Source: Flavobacterium daejeonense DSM 17708 (GTDB taxonomy: Bacteria > Bacteroidota > Bacteroidia > Flavobacteriales > Flavobacteriaceae). From it: DNA of 64,000 nt. The first letter of the stretch is position 1, and each line of letters begins with the position of its first letter. The notes under the pieces are model-generated. The model was not told where the DNA came from, did not search any database, and was given only the letters and a program-made list of their open reading frames with translations. The translations under genes and the position numbers were made by a program. The stretch spans positions 1 to 64,000 of the forward strand of contig NZ_AUDK01000010.1 of NCBI RefSeq assembly GCF_000425425.1. The letters run 5' to 3'. Shown here piece after piece: positions 35,028-44,906 of this stretch.

Positions 35028-37109
35028 ATGAAAGTAATAATTGCAGAAAAACCGAGCGTTGCTCGGGAAATAGCCAGCCTGTTAGGTGCCATTGAAAAAA
35101 AAGATGGTTACCTGACGGGCAATGGTTATTATGTAACCTGGGCGTTTGGACATTTAGTGTCTTTGGCAATGCCTGAAGAATACTGTATTACAGGATTTCA
35201 AAGAGAAGCTTTACCAATATTACCCAATCCATTCTTACTTACAGTGCGTAAGCTAAAGGAAAACAATAGCAATATTCCCGATGCAGGCGCATTGAAACAA
35301 TTGAAAACCATTGAGCAGCTTTTAAAAAACTGTGAAAGTATCATTGTTGCTACAGATGCCGGACGTGAAGGAGAATTGATATTTCGTTATATTTATGAAT
35401 ACCTTAAATGCAATAAACCATTTGAGCGTTTATGGATAAGTTCGCTAACAGAAAAAGCGATTCTTAAAGGATTTGAAAATCTGAGACCAGGAAAGGAATT
35501 TGATGGTTTATATCTTGCAGCTAGAGGAAGAAGTCGTGCAGATTGGCTGGTAGGAATCAATTCCTCACAAGCTTTGACTATTGCTTCCGGAGCAGGTGTT
35601 TATTCGCTCGGAAGGGTACAGACTCCTACATTGGCTCTCATTTGTAAAAGATTCTTGGAAAACAAAGCATTCACAATTAAGAAATATTGGCAAATTGAGT
35701 TAGAACATCGAAAGGATTTTATTGATTTCAAAAGTCTTTCTTTAATCAAATGGGATGATAGTAAACAGGCTGATCATGCACTGAAATTCATTCAACGTCA
35801 AGCAATGGCTACGGTAACAACATTTGAAAAAAAGATTGTTAATGAACAACCACCTTTATTATTTGATCTTACAGCATTACAAAAGGAGGCCAATATAAAA
35901 TTGAATCTTTCCTCAGAAGAAACTCTTACTATTGCCCAGAGTCTTTATGAGAAGAAATTTATCAGTTATCCACGTACCGGGAGTAAATATATTCTCGAAG
36001 ATATTTGGGGAGAAATTCCCAATTTAATAGGGATATTAGAAGAAATAGACAAGTTTCGAGAAATAGTGCCTAAAATGAAAAGGGGACGTTTGAATAAACG
36101 TATCGTTAACGACCTAAAAGTAACCGATCATCATGGTTTGTTGATTACAGAAAGGATACCTTCAGCTTTAGTTGCAAAAGAGAAAGCTATTTATGAAATG
36201 ATCGCTTATCGTTTACTAGAAGCAGTTTCATCTGTTTGTATTAAAGAGATAACGGATGTTGTATTACAAGCGGTACATTATGATTTTTCACTAAAAGGAT
36301 GTAAAATTATTGATGCAGGTTGGAGATTTATTAAGGGAAGTTTTATCGATGAAGATAACAATCCCGTTCAGGATTTACCGGAACTAAAAATAGGAGATGA
36401 GTTAAAAATAAAAGAAGCGAAAGTTTTAGAGAAACAAACCAAACCACCAGTTCTTTATACCGAGGCTGGTTTATTAGGAGCAATGGAAAATGCAGCTAAT
36501 CAGATTGAAAGTGAACAAGAGCGAAAGGCTTTGCAAGGAATTGGAATTGGAACTCCGGCAACAAGAGCAGCTATTATTGAAACACTTTTTAAAAGAGATT
36601 ATATTAAACGGCATAAGAAGTTTTTACTACCTACAGAAAAAGGATTAAAGGTTTATGAATTAGTGAAGGATAAAAAGATTGCTGATGTTACTATGACAGC
36701 AGATTGGGAATTAGTTTTGCAAAAAATCGAGAACAATGAAGTAGATGTTACAGTATTTCAAAAAGGGATGGAAGATTATACCAAGACTATCACACAAGAA
36801 ATACTCGCTTTGTCTGTTGAAAAAGAAAAACAACCCGAACTAATTTGTCCAAGATGTAAAATTCAGAAATTAGTGATTCGAGATAAATTGATGAAATGTC
36901 CAGATGAAAGTTGTAATTGGGTACAGTTTCGAAATATATGTGGTGTTCAGTTAAGCTTTTTAGACTTGGAAACTTTGATAACTAAACGCAAAACCAATCT
37001 CCTCAAAGGTATGACCAGTAAATCAGGGAAAAAATTCGACGCTTATATCGAAATGGATAAAAAAGGACAAACCACTTTCACTTTTCCTGAAAAGAAAAAA
37101 CGCAAATAG
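35028..37109 (+). CDS. topB: DNA topoisomerase III (conjugative-element type)
   Basis: 693 residues. The Toprim domain opens with MKVIIAEKPSVAREIASLLG and has the acidic triad in VATDAGREGELIFRYIYEY. The type IA core follows, with the nucleophilic Tyr in KFISYPRTGSKYI and GIGTPATRAAIIETLFKRDY. A C-terminal zinc ribbon (CPRCKIQKL…CPDESCNW) and a DUF3945-like tail (GMTSKSGKKFDAYIEMDKKG) close the protein. It relaxes or decatenates DNA during transfer of the element. It is placed directly after the DUF3945 gene. The tail repeat links the two proteins. Confidence 0.95.
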   Translation: MKVIIAEKPSVAREIASLLGAIEKKDGYLTGNGYYVTWAFGHLVSLAMPEEYCITGFQREALPILPNPFLLTVRKLKENNSNIPDAGALKQLKTIEQLLKNCESIIVATDAGREGELIFRYIYEYLKCNKPFERLWISSLTEKAILKGFENLRPGKEFDGLYLAARGRSRADWLVGINSSQALTIASGAGVYSLGRVQTPTLALICKRFLENKAFTIKKYWQIELEHRKDFIDFKSLSLIKWDDSKQADHALKFIQRQAMATVTTFEKKIVNEQPPLLFDLTALQKEANIKLNLSSEETLTIAQSLYEKKFISYPRTGSKYILEDIWGEIPNLIGILEEIDKFREIVPKMKRGRLNKRIVNDLKVTDHHGLLITERIPSALVAKEKAIYEMIAYRLLEAVSSVCIKEITDVVLQAVHYDFSLKGCKIIDAGWRFIKGSFIDEDNNPVQDLPELKIGDELKIKEAKVLEKQTKPPVLYTEAGLLGAMENAANQIESEQERKALQGIGIGTPATRAAIIETLFKRDYIKRHKKFLLPTEKGLKVYELVKDKKIADVTMTADWELVLQKIENNEVDVTVFQKGMEDYTKTITQEILALSVEKEKQPELICPRCKIQKLVIRDKLMKCPDESCNWVQFRNICGVQLSFLDLETLITKRKTNLLKGMTSKSGKKFDAYIEMDKKGQTTFTFPEKKKRK

Positions 37110-37190
37110 AGAATTCTTTTGATTCCAAAAAAAGGCGTTAATTCATTGATTGCTTTCGGTTTTGATCCGAATTATAAAATTAAAAAAAAA

Positions 37191-37219
37191 ATGGCTGTTT
37201 CAAGGTATGAGACAGCCAT
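37191..37219. terminator. Hairpin terminator between topB and the H1-like gene
   Basis: ATGGCTGTTTCA (37191-37202) pairs with TGAGACAGCCAT (37208-37219) through one G-U pair, with an A run before and Ts after. It fits as a bidirectional terminator between the convergent topB and H1-like genes. Confidence 0.75.
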
Positions 37220-37226
37220 TTTGATT

Positions 37227-37403
37227 TTATTTTTTTGACTCGTTTAAAGATGATTTTCTAAATTCTTTTAAAAGCTTTTCTATTTCCAGAGAAGCTTTAC
37301 GAGCTCTAGTTCCTGCCGCTTTATTTCCTTTTTCTGTTTGTAATTCTGCATCCGATTTGAATGTTTCAAATTCTGTAGCGATTTTTTCGATTAGTTCTTT
37401 CAT
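37227..37403 (-). CDS. Histone H1-like small basic protein
   Basis: 58 residues: MKELIEKIATEFETFKSDAE, then LQTEKGNKAAGTRARKASLE, then IEKLLKEFRKSSLNESKK. The GNKAAGTRARKASLEIEKL block is the conserved core of the Hc1/H1-like proteins of Bacteroidota. A strongly basic helical protein of this size would bind and compact DNA. Copies occur in chromosomes and on conjugative elements. Here it stands alone on the minus strand between topB and a small plus-strand gene. Confidence 0.82.
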   Translation of the reverse strand: MKELIEKIATEFETFKSDAELQTEKGNKAAGTRARKASLEIEKLLKEFRKSSLNESKK

Positions 37404-37569
37404 AAGAGATTTTTATTTAGTGAAAGAAGTAAAAATAATAATTTCAAATGTAATTTAGTCCAGACAAAAGAAAATTTTATTGAACATTGATTCATAAAGA
37501 CTTTATCAAAACAGAAAGTATAGAATAAAGAGAAGGTATTAGTGTGTTTTTTCTTATTTTAAAATTCAT

Positions 37570-37577
37570 TATCTTTG
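37570..37577 (+). promoter_or_regulatory. Bacteroidota -7 promoter element TATCTTTG
   Basis: TATCTTTG fits the TAnnTTTG consensus of Bacteroidota sigma-70 promoters. It lies 30 bp before the ATG of a 43-codon gene. No clear -33 TTG is visible at the usual spacing. Confidence 0.6.
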
Positions 37578-37606
37578 AAAGATATAACCAATAAAAATTA
37601 TAAATT

Positions 37607-37738
37607 ATGGCACTTAAACCAGGACCTAAAAGAATAGCAGATTCAACAGGAAAACCAGATCAGCGTCAGCGGGATAATAAAAGTACACCAGGGAATACTC
37701 CGTCGCTGAAACCATCTAAAAGTTCAGGAAAAAAGTAA
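37607..37738 (+). CDS. Small Lys/Pro/Ser-rich protein, 43 aa
   Basis: The frame encodes MALKPGPKRIADSTGKPDQR, then QRDNKSTPGNTPSLKPSKSS and GKK. It is basic, lacks hydrophobic residues and is probably disordered. A TAnnTTTG promoter element upstream and a perfect hairpin downstream support that it is real. I do not recognise the family, but such tiny basic proteins could bind nucleic acid. It is the only plus-strand gene between the H1-like gene and the coupling-protein gene. Confidence 0.6.
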   Translation: MALKPGPKRIADSTGKPDQRQRDNKSTPGNTPSLKPSKSSGKK

Positions 37739-37837
37739 ATCACACTCGTTTTAGTTTGTCCTTAGATTAGGCACTTGCTTACAGCCTGCTTAATAAGTAA
37801 AAGATAAATTGTATCTTTTTAATGCGGTTAAAATAAC

Positions 37838-37867
37838 AAAAGTCACTTCAATAACTGAGTGACTTTT
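37838..37867. terminator. Bidirectional terminator
   Basis: AAAAGTCACT (37838-37847), a 10-nt loop, AGTGACTTTT (37858-37867): a perfect 10-bp stem with A and T tails. It lies between the 43-codon gene and the convergent coupling-protein gene. Confidence 0.8.
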
Positions 37868-37880
37868 GGTTTTAAAGCAC

Positions 37881-39881
37881 CTAATCTTCCTGTACCAAAT
37901 GCTGTAAATCAGGATCATTTTTAATGCGTTCCAATTCGTTTTCGATAATAAGGACAATATCCTGTTTTATTTGCCTGTAATTGGCTTCTATTTCTTCTTT
38001 CATTTTTTCTTCACCATTTTCATTATTGAAAGATAAAATCTCAGGTATCTTTTTATAAGCATTGGTTTCTGCAGCTACTTTGTCGTTATCTACCACAATT
38101 TCAGCATGAAAGATTTTCTGTTCAATGCGTTCATCAAAGTTATCGGAAACAGCTCCCACAAACATTCCTTGAGTAAGAGTTGAAATTTTCGAAGCTGGTA
38201 TGAGACTGTCTAATTGCGTCGAAATTGAAGTTGATTTATCGTTTCTATTAATGGTCATACTTTGTCGTTTTTGCAAAACTTTCCCAAAACGTTCTGATAA
38301 GCTTTTGGCAGTTTCACCAACAACCTGTCCACTAAAAATATTACCCACTGTATTTTGAATTACCTTACTTTCCTTGTCGCCATAATCCCGGGTTAATTGG
38401 GAATAGTCCTGAAAACCTAAACAAACGGCTACTTTATTACTTCTGGCAGTAGCAATAAGATTATCCAACCCTCTAAAGTAAATTGTTGGTAGCTCATCAA
38501 TAATAACTGAACTTTTTAATTTTCCTTTCTTGTTTATCAGTTTTATAATTCTCGAATTATACAAACCCAATGCAGCAGAATAGATGTTTTGTCTGTCCGG
38601 ATTATTTCCCACACAAAGTATTTTGGGTTCATCAGGATTATTAATATCCAATGAAAAGTCATCTCCGGTCATAACCCAATAAAGCTGAGGTGAAATCATT
38701 CGAGACAAAGGAATTTTAGCGGAAGCGATTTGTCCTTGTAACTGATCCTGAGCGCCACCTTGCCAAGCATCCATAAATGGGGAAAGATAATTTTCGAGAT
38801 CAGGATAAGAAGTAAGGATAGTAAATACATCTACATATTTTTTATTGAGTAATTCAATCGCGTGAGGAAAGGTACAGTACTTTCCATTTTCATAGATTTT
38901 TAAAAACCAGATAATGGCCGCTAACAGAATTATCGGAGATTCTACAAAGAAGTCTCCCTGTTTTTGAATCCAACTTCTGTTGAGGTTGAGCATAATGGTG
39001 TAAGCTGATTCATAAGCATCGGAGATGTCGGTCATAAAATCCGGATTGATAGGATTGCAGCGGTGGCTTCTCCTTGGATCATCAAAATTGATAATATAGA
39101 ATTTTGGTTTTACTTTATACTTATCAGAATGCTTTAGCAAATGATTGTAGGCAATGGTGGAAAGGTCATCAAACTTAAAATCATAGATGTACATTGAAAA
39201 GCCCTTTTCAATATGTTGTTTGATGTAGTTGTTTATTATGGCATAACTTTTACCTGAACCTGGTGTTCCCAAAACTATAGATGCTCTAAAAGGATTCACG
39301 ACATTAATCCATCCCTCGTTCCATTTACCATTATAGTAAAACTTAGTGGGAAGATTAACGGAGTATTCATTTTTCATTAATTTGGTTTCCTGCATGAAAC
39401 TTTCGTTCTCGTTATTGAATACATCATCCATCAGATTAGTACGAAGTAAACGACTAATCCATACGCCAGCCATCATTAAAGAAATGTAACCTAATGATGT
39501 TGTCAGGATATATAACGAGGTAGCTATGCCAACGGAAAATTTCAGTAACGGTGTGTTGAGAAAGAAAAGTATAAAACCAATTATTAAAGCTGTATTGATT
39601 TTGGCCCAGCTAATTTTTTCATTTTTTACTCCTTTTGTTCCCAAACAACTTAACGCCAGTAAGACAAATGCAAAGATTTTGGAATAAAATGTATTAGAAA
39701 ATAAACTTGCAGTTCGCTGAAAATTTCCCAGTATCTTATTGATTACCTCTAGTGCCCAACCTCGTTCTAAAAAGAATCCATAACAAAACCAGTAAAAGTG
39801 CATCAGTACCAGTAGGATGCTTACTGCCCGCATGAAAGCCATTATTTTGGCCAGTCCTCTTAAATCGTCTTCTCCTTGCAT
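37881..39881 (-). CDS. mobC: Conjugative coupling protein (VirD4/TraG family)
   Basis: 666 residues. Several N-terminal membrane segments (ISILLVLMHFYWFCYGF; FAFVLLALSCLG; TALIIGFILFFLNTPLL) lead to a cytoplasmic ATPase. Walker A is in IVLGTPGSGKSYAIINNYI and Walker B in SSVIIDELPTIYFRGLDNLI, with NTVGNIFSGQVVGETAKSLS as in the Bacteroidota TraG/MobC group. It links the relaxase-DNA complex to the mating pore and pumps DNA. It is encoded downstream of mobB on the same strand, about 115 bp away. It is called MobC in CTnDOT-type elements. Confidence 0.92.
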   Translation of the reverse strand: MQGEDDLRGLAKIMAFMRAVSILLVLMHFYWFCYGFFLERGWALEVINKILGNFQRTASLFSNTFYSKIFAFVLLALSCLGTKGVKNEKISWAKINTALIIGFILFFLNTPLLKFSVGIATSLYILTTSLGYISLMMAGVWISRLLRTNLMDDVFNNENESFMQETKLMKNEYSVNLPTKFYYNGKWNEGWINVVNPFRASIVLGTPGSGKSYAIINNYIKQHIEKGFSMYIYDFKFDDLSTIAYNHLLKHSDKYKVKPKFYIINFDDPRRSHRCNPINPDFMTDISDAYESAYTIMLNLNRSWIQKQGDFFVESPIILLAAIIWFLKIYENGKYCTFPHAIELLNKKYVDVFTILTSYPDLENYLSPFMDAWQGGAQDQLQGQIASAKIPLSRMISPQLYWVMTGDDFSLDINNPDEPKILCVGNNPDRQNIYSAALGLYNSRIIKLINKKGKLKSSVIIDELPTIYFRGLDNLIATARSNKVAVCLGFQDYSQLTRDYGDKESKVIQNTVGNIFSGQVVGETAKSLSERFGKVLQKRQSMTINRNDKSTSISTQLDSLIPASKISTLTQGMFVGAVSDNFDERIEQKIFHAEIVVDNDKVAAETNAYKKIPEILSFNNENGEEKMKEEIEANYRQIKQDIVLIIENELERIKNDPDLQHLVQED

Positions 39882-39996
39882 ATTTCAATGAATTTAATGT
39901 TATAAATGAATTTAGAACAAAGTAGTTTCTTTAGCAGAACAAGGAATTAGATGGTAGTTAGTGGCACTATTTGGCTATTTGAAGACAGAAAAAAGT

Positions 39997-41313
39997 CTAA
40001 TTTTGCTTTCCATTTTTTCTACGTTTATTCTTTTTCTTCATTTGGTTGGCAAATGCCTGTTCTTCATAATCATTACCTTGTGATTCAGGTAATAATCCTC
40101 CGAATGCTTCAATTAATCCCAAATTGTTATTGGTATGTGCAGTTTGTTTTTGGTTTAGAAAATCAAAAAGTTGATGAGGTTGTTCAATTTCTTTTTCCGT
40201 ATTATTTTTTTCTGCGGATGATGAAGGAAAGGGATTATTTTGAATACTCTTTTGACGATTTTCAATAACTTCATCTTTCCAACAATCATTAAAGACGTTG
40301 GCAGAAAGATTTTTACCCAATTGTGATCCGTTCCAAACGCTTCGGGATTCATGGTCAATAAAAGTTATTCCATAAATACGTCCTTCATCATTCCTTCGAA
40401 CAACAGTATTGATTCCCTGCTCCAATAACTGTTTCTTGAAATCAGTTTCATTGGAGGTTATATGAATTGCAATTTCTACTGTCTTTTTTAAAAGTACTTT
40501 GGTAGCTGCTGTTTTCATTTTTTCTTTCGATTGCTCGAAATGTTTCTGTAAAGTTTCTAATCCTGCCTGTTTACCAAAGAGAGATGCTTTGAATGGATTA
40601 GTTGCTTTTTCTCCCTGCTCATTCAAAACAAAATAGACTAATCCTTGCTTAGGTTGCCCCAGTAATTCCCCTTTTACTTCTTCAGCTGTAATGTTAAAAA
40701 GAGAAAGTAGCGCATTATAAGCTCCTAAACTTTGATACTGATAATACTTTGGTAAATGTCGTACCATTGAAGCTATTTGGCTTTTTACATTAGTATCTTT
40801 GTAATCAACTGGTTTGAAAATGGCTTCTTTGGTATTGCGTTCTTTTTCCGTTGCAGCTAGTAGTTGATATTGTTGTTCCAATGTACGGCAGGCATCCATC
40901 GAACGCAATTTTTCATAGGAGTCCGATATTTTTTTACCGTTACGATCCACACAGGTTGATACAATATGAATATGAGTTCGTTCAATATCGGTATGTTTAA
41001 AAACTACATAAGGCTGATCTCCATACCCCATAAGTTTCATGTAATCTGTTGCTATTTTTTTAAAATTTTCATCATCAACTTTATCTCTCGGGTCAGGATT
41101 GAGCGATATATGTAAAACAGCTTTTTCTGTTCGCTTGTTTGCCATCAGATAAGGTTCAAATGAACTGTATAATTGCGCAACAGAATAATTTCCATTGACA
41201 GTTTCTCTCATTCTATTGGTAGCTAATACTTCGCCGTTTTCCTTATCTACTTTGAGTTGGTTATAAGAAAGTGCACCCATCATATTTGCTCCACGACCAA
41301 TCTTTGCTATCAT
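39997..41313 (-). CDS. mobB: MobB relaxase
   Basis: 438 residues with a relaxase/mobilisation nuclease domain. The start is MIAKIGRGANMMGALSYNQL. The metal-binding three-His motif is in VFKHTDIERTHIHIVSTCVD, and the N-terminal region (YFPEG-like VLHISLNPDPRDKVDD) is usual for MobB of Bacteroidota. It nicks at oriT and carries the strand into the recipient. Normally its start overlaps the end of mobA. Here a Hachiman operon separates them by 3.6 kb, and a truncated extra copy of the mobB start remains at mobA. The gene itself is full length. Confidence 0.92.
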   Translation of the reverse strand: MIAKIGRGANMMGALSYNQLKVDKENGEVLATNRMRETVNGNYSVAQLYSSFEPYLMANKRTEKAVLHISLNPDPRDKVDDENFKKIATDYMKLMGYGDQPYVVFKHTDIERTHIHIVSTCVDRNGKKISDSYEKLRSMDACRTLEQQYQLLAATEKERNTKEAIFKPVDYKDTNVKSQIASMVRHLPKYYQYQSLGAYNALLSLFNITAEEVKGELLGQPKQGLVYFVLNEQGEKATNPFKASLFGKQAGLETLQKHFEQSKEKMKTAATKVLLKKTVEIAIHITSNETDFKKQLLEQGINTVVRRNDEGRIYGITFIDHESRSVWNGSQLGKNLSANVFNDCWKDEVIENRQKSIQNNPFPSSSAEKNNTEKEIEQPHQLFDFLNQKQTAHTNNNLGLIEAFGGLLPESQGNDYEEQAFANQMKKKNKRRKNGKQN

Positions 41314-41564
41314 TTTTTCTTATTTTTAATTTTTTTTACGGTTTTTATGACTTTATGGTTAGTTTTTTTAAGTTAAGCAATAGATTTATTTCAATATTTA
41401 ATAATGTATTTTATGGCTCTATTTGTCCAAAAGATACTTGATAAGAAAATGGATCTAATTGAATAGATGTTGTCTTTATATTTAATTATAGATTATAATA
41501 TTTTTATTACTATTTTTACGAATGACTTAAGTAACTTTCTAATATTTTTAATCTAACTACAGAA

Positions 41565-42320
41565 TTGAAATCAACTATTAAAAAATTAAAATGTGGAAAT
41601 GATTTATGTGTTATCGATATTGAAAATATCGATACGCCCTTAAAAACTGTTTTGGATAATAAATTCGTTAAAATATGTGAAGGAAATGTTTCAGTTGATT
41701 TAAATGGAGTAAAGCAAAGGGTGGTTCATTATCTCACTCCAAAAAAAGGTAAAACCCTTGAAATGGGAGCAATCGCAGAATTTTTTATTCACTTATATCT
41801 AAATGAAACGGGCTTTGAACCACAATTTCTATTTTTTAACTTAGAAGAAAATTCAATAAAAAAAGGTTTTGATGGTTACTACTATTTTAATGCTGAGGAA
41901 TGGATACTTGAGAGTAAGTCAGGTCTAATTTCGACAGTAGGAATTTCACATGGTTCAAAAATAAAAGAATCTTATAACGATTTAAAAACAAAATTAGCTG
42001 GGGATGTCAAGAATAATCCATGGCGAGAGGCTTACAATCATGCATCTCACATTGACGTAGGTGCCAACGTGGGCGTTAGAGCAAACATTAAAAAGTTTAC
42101 CACCCAATTTGACAACAAAGTTTATCATAAGATTGATGATTTCAATATAATTCCAGGCTCGACAATTTTCTTAAATGGAACTTGGAATACTACCGATGCT
42201 AATGCCTTAGAAATAGAGATTGAGGAAGCAATTTCGAAATTCAATTTTAAAAAAATCAAAATTGTCTGCGTGACAAAAAAATCGTTAGAACTTTTTTGGC
42301 AATACTTGACAACACCTTAG
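41565..42320 (+). CDS. hamA: Hachiman nuclease subunit HamA (DUF1837)
   Basis: 251 residues. The HamA/DUF1837 pattern is visible: TLEMGAIAEFFIHLYLNETG (conserved Glu), then a PD-(D/E)xK-like nuclease core with D103 in GFDGYYYF and E116-x-K118 in WILESKSG. A later segment reads SHGSKIKESYNDLKTKL. The only plausible start is TTG at 41565, since no in-frame ATG occurs before residue 67. HamA works with the helicase HamB, 6 bp downstream, and is known to degrade DNA when the helicase senses damaged or phage DNA. It is inserted between mobB and mobA as cargo. Confidence 0.85.
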   Translation: MKSTIKKLKCGNDLCVIDIENIDTPLKTVLDNKFVKICEGNVSVDLNGVKQRVVHYLTPKKGKTLEMGAIAEFFIHLYLNETGFEPQFLFFNLEENSIKKGFDGYYYFNAEEWILESKSGLISTVGISHGSKIKESYNDLKTKLAGDVKNNPWREAYNHASHIDVGANVGVRANIKKFTTQFDNKVYHKIDDFNIIPGSTIFLNGTWNTTDANALEIEIEEAISKFNFKKIKIVCVTKKSLELFWQYLTTP

Positions 42321-42326
42321 TTATTC

Positions 42327-44753
42327 ATGAATCAAACAGAAAAAACAGCACTTACAGATATCAATAAAATTGAGACTTTCCAGACTATCATGGAAAAACT
42401 AACGATTGGCACTGAATTGACCCATGAGGAAATTGTTTATATATTAGGCTGTGCCATCATATTTTTAAAACATTATGAGCAGGACAACAGATACACCAGT
42501 TATGCAGAGTTCACGTATTATATAGTGCTGAAATACAGCATGCAATATCATGATTACGCACCACTTTATGATTTTTCTACTAATTTTGGTTATTACCCTG
42601 TGGCGAAGGCAATATTAGAGGATGCTCTTTTAAGAGAGGAATCCATAGAGGATTGCTGTATTGGTATTGAATTAGAACGCTATAGACATCAAGAATATAT
42701 AGAAACCGTCCATCAATTCAATAGTAAAAGAAAACTACTCGCTGATCAGACCTTAGAGGTAAGTTATATTGCTCCGACATCATTTGGTAAAAGTTCAGTA
42801 ATTGTGGACTACATAAAAAAATATACCTCTTTAAATAGCAAAATTGGAATAATTGTACCGACAAAATCGTTACTGATGCAAACATACCGGATGATTAGAA
42901 ATGCTAATCTTGGGAAAAAAATTATCATTCACGACGAGATGTTTCAAGGTCAAGATTCTTTTATAGCAATCTTTACACAGGAGCGGGCATTACGTCTCTT
43001 AAGCAAAAATAACATCTATTATAATGTCCTCTTTATTGATGAGGCACATAATATTTTAAAAGACGATCCACGAAGTATTTTGCTTTCGAGACTTTTAGCG
43101 AAAAATCGTGTACTTAACCCTAATCAAAATGTCGTTTATTTATCACCTTTAATTGAGGATGCTCATAGCTTAAAAATTGCACAAGAGCAAAGTATTAATC
43201 AGCATAAAATACCGTTTAATATTAAAGAGCCAGAAATATATGAGTTTTGTACTGATGGAAATGTAACGAAATACAATAGGTTCGTTAATGAACAATATCA
43301 CATCGGACAATTTAAGGATATGTTTGTTTATATCAATTCAACATCTGCCTCAAAGAATTTTCTATACAATTACCGTCCTGTAAGCATAGAGTTGGCTGCA
43401 AAAGAGTTAGCTAGGCATCTGCCTGAAATTGGTAATTCAGAACCTATCAACCAATTGATTAAAATTTTGAAGCAAGAGGTACATGAAAAATTCTATGCTG
43501 TAGACTATTTAAAAAATGGAGTTGTTTATTTACACGGCAAACTTCCTGATCTTATAAAAGAATATCTTGAAAGTAAGTTTAAAGATTTAGTAGAAATAAA
43601 ATACATTATTGCAAATTCTGTCATATTAGAGGGAATGAATTTACCAATCGACAATCTTTATATTTTAAACACATATTCGCTGGGTGGAAAGGAATTAACA
43701 AATCTTATTGGTAGAGTTAACAGACTTAATACCATTTTTTCATCATCAAAGAATAATCTTAATAAACTTCTGCCCACAGTTCATTTTGTTAATAGCGAAC
43801 TTTTTAATAGAAAAGATGGAAAGATGGCGGCAAAGATAGGCTTGTTGCGCAGTCGCATTTTTAAAGATGTAATTCGCAACCCAACACTCGACACATTCGA
43901 TTTGGATAAATTGACAAAGAGTGAGCGGGAACGAAAAAAAAAATTATATGACCAGGTAAGAGAAAATGAAGCGTTTTTAACCAAAACCCCTGAAAATTCT
44001 TTTGAAAGAATAAAACAATATCTTATAGACTCAGGGATTTCGCATTTTTACAAAGATCTTAATGAAATTTGTCTGATACTCGACCAGCGCTTACAGAATA
44101 TAAGAATTAGTCCAGTTTGGAATACACTCGATATGATGGGCAAGATTAATTACTTATTCATAAATAGTGTTGAAGTCAAAGATGAAGAATTTAAGCGACT
44201 ACAATATCCGCCAGCTCGGAAATATTACGACTTTCATATTACTGTCAGTCAGAAAAAAGCTTTAAAGGAGAATGTCAATCATATGTTTAATTATTTTAAG
44301 AAGCGCATTGGAGATAAAAATCCATTAACTTTTTTTGGAAAGACTTATGGTGAGGTAGGTAGGACAGAAGACTATCAGGAGGCTAAACTCTACATTAATC
44401 TGGGTACAAAGAGTGATGTTGAACTGATAAATTTGGCAATCATCAAATTAAAGATGGAAGATGACTTTATTAGCTTCAAAATCAATAAATTTATAATTAT
44501 GCTATATGATTATGAGCTTATATCAGTGGATGATTATAATAAATACATTTACGGTACGACCAACCAATATAAAATAGATCTTTCAAAAATTGGTTTAAGT
44601 GTAAGCTTGATTTCAAGACTCGAAAGCGACAATCAATTACAATACCTATACTTCGATGATTATAATAATTTGAAGTCAAGACCTGAATTTGAGGTATATA
44701 AAAACTCAGTTAATGACTTCTATAGATTTGAAATCGAACGTTTTTTAAATTAA
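42327..44753 (+). CDS. hamB: Hachiman helicase subunit HamB
   Basis: 808 residues. It is an SF2 helicase with Walker A in IAPTSFGKSSVIV (149-156), motif Ia VPTKSLLMQTY and Walker B DEAH at 238-241 (VLFIDEAHNIL). Motifs V and VI are in ANSVILEGMNLPIDNLYILN and LIGRVNRLN. The C-terminal 300 residues are helical, as in HamB. It follows hamA by 6 bp in the same direction. Together they form the two-gene Hachiman phage-defence system. The pair is oriented against the mob genes on both sides. Confidence 0.87.
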   Translation: MNQTEKTALTDINKIETFQTIMEKLTIGTELTHEEIVYILGCAIIFLKHYEQDNRYTSYAEFTYYIVLKYSMQYHDYAPLYDFSTNFGYYPVAKAILEDALLREESIEDCCIGIELERYRHQEYIETVHQFNSKRKLLADQTLEVSYIAPTSFGKSSVIVDYIKKYTSLNSKIGIIVPTKSLLMQTYRMIRNANLGKKIIIHDEMFQGQDSFIAIFTQERALRLLSKNNIYYNVLFIDEAHNILKDDPRSILLSRLLAKNRVLNPNQNVVYLSPLIEDAHSLKIAQEQSINQHKIPFNIKEPEIYEFCTDGNVTKYNRFVNEQYHIGQFKDMFVYINSTSASKNFLYNYRPVSIELAAKELARHLPEIGNSEPINQLIKILKQEVHEKFYAVDYLKNGVVYLHGKLPDLIKEYLESKFKDLVEIKYIIANSVILEGMNLPIDNLYILNTYSLGGKELTNLIGRVNRLNTIFSSSKNNLNKLLPTVHFVNSELFNRKDGKMAAKIGLLRSRIFKDVIRNPTLDTFDLDKLTKSERERKKKLYDQVRENEAFLTKTPENSFERIKQYLIDSGISHFYKDLNEICLILDQRLQNIRISPVWNTLDMMGKINYLFINSVEVKDEEFKRLQYPPARKYYDFHITVSQKKALKENVNHMFNYFKKRIGDKNPLTFFGKTYGEVGRTEDYQEAKLYINLGTKSDVELINLAIIKLKMEDDFISFKINKFIIMLYDYELISVDDYNKYIYGTTNQYKIDLSKIGLSVSLISRLESDNQLQYLYFDDYNNLKSRPEFEVYKNSVNDFYRFEIERFLN

Positions 44754-44798
44754 TTAATTTCAAGGAGGGTTTAGCTATTATCAATATAAAACAAAAAA

Positions 44799-44906
44799 CT
44801 ATTCATAAAATAGAAGCGAAAAGCTATCAATTTCCTTATCAAAGTTGAGTTGATTGTAAGAAAGTGCGCCAATAATATTTGCTCCACGACCAATTTTTGC
44901 TATCAT
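44799..44906 (-). pseudogene. mobB: Remnant of the mobB start (35 codons)
   Basis: On the minus strand, the frame from ATG at 44904-44906 reads MIAKIGRGANIIGALSYNQL, then NFDKEIDSFS…FYE and a stop. The first 20 residues match the intact MobB except at two positions (II for MM). The ATG overlaps the mobA stop as ATGA, the arrangement expected for an uninterrupted mobA-mobB operon. So this is the ancestral mobB start, cut off when the Hachiman cassette was acquired. Confidence 0.85.

Noticed and set aside
34663..35169. 168-codon minus-strand frame across the DUF3945/topB junction
   Set aside because: It is the antisense shadow of two well-supported genes and has low-complexity Phe/Leu-rich translation.
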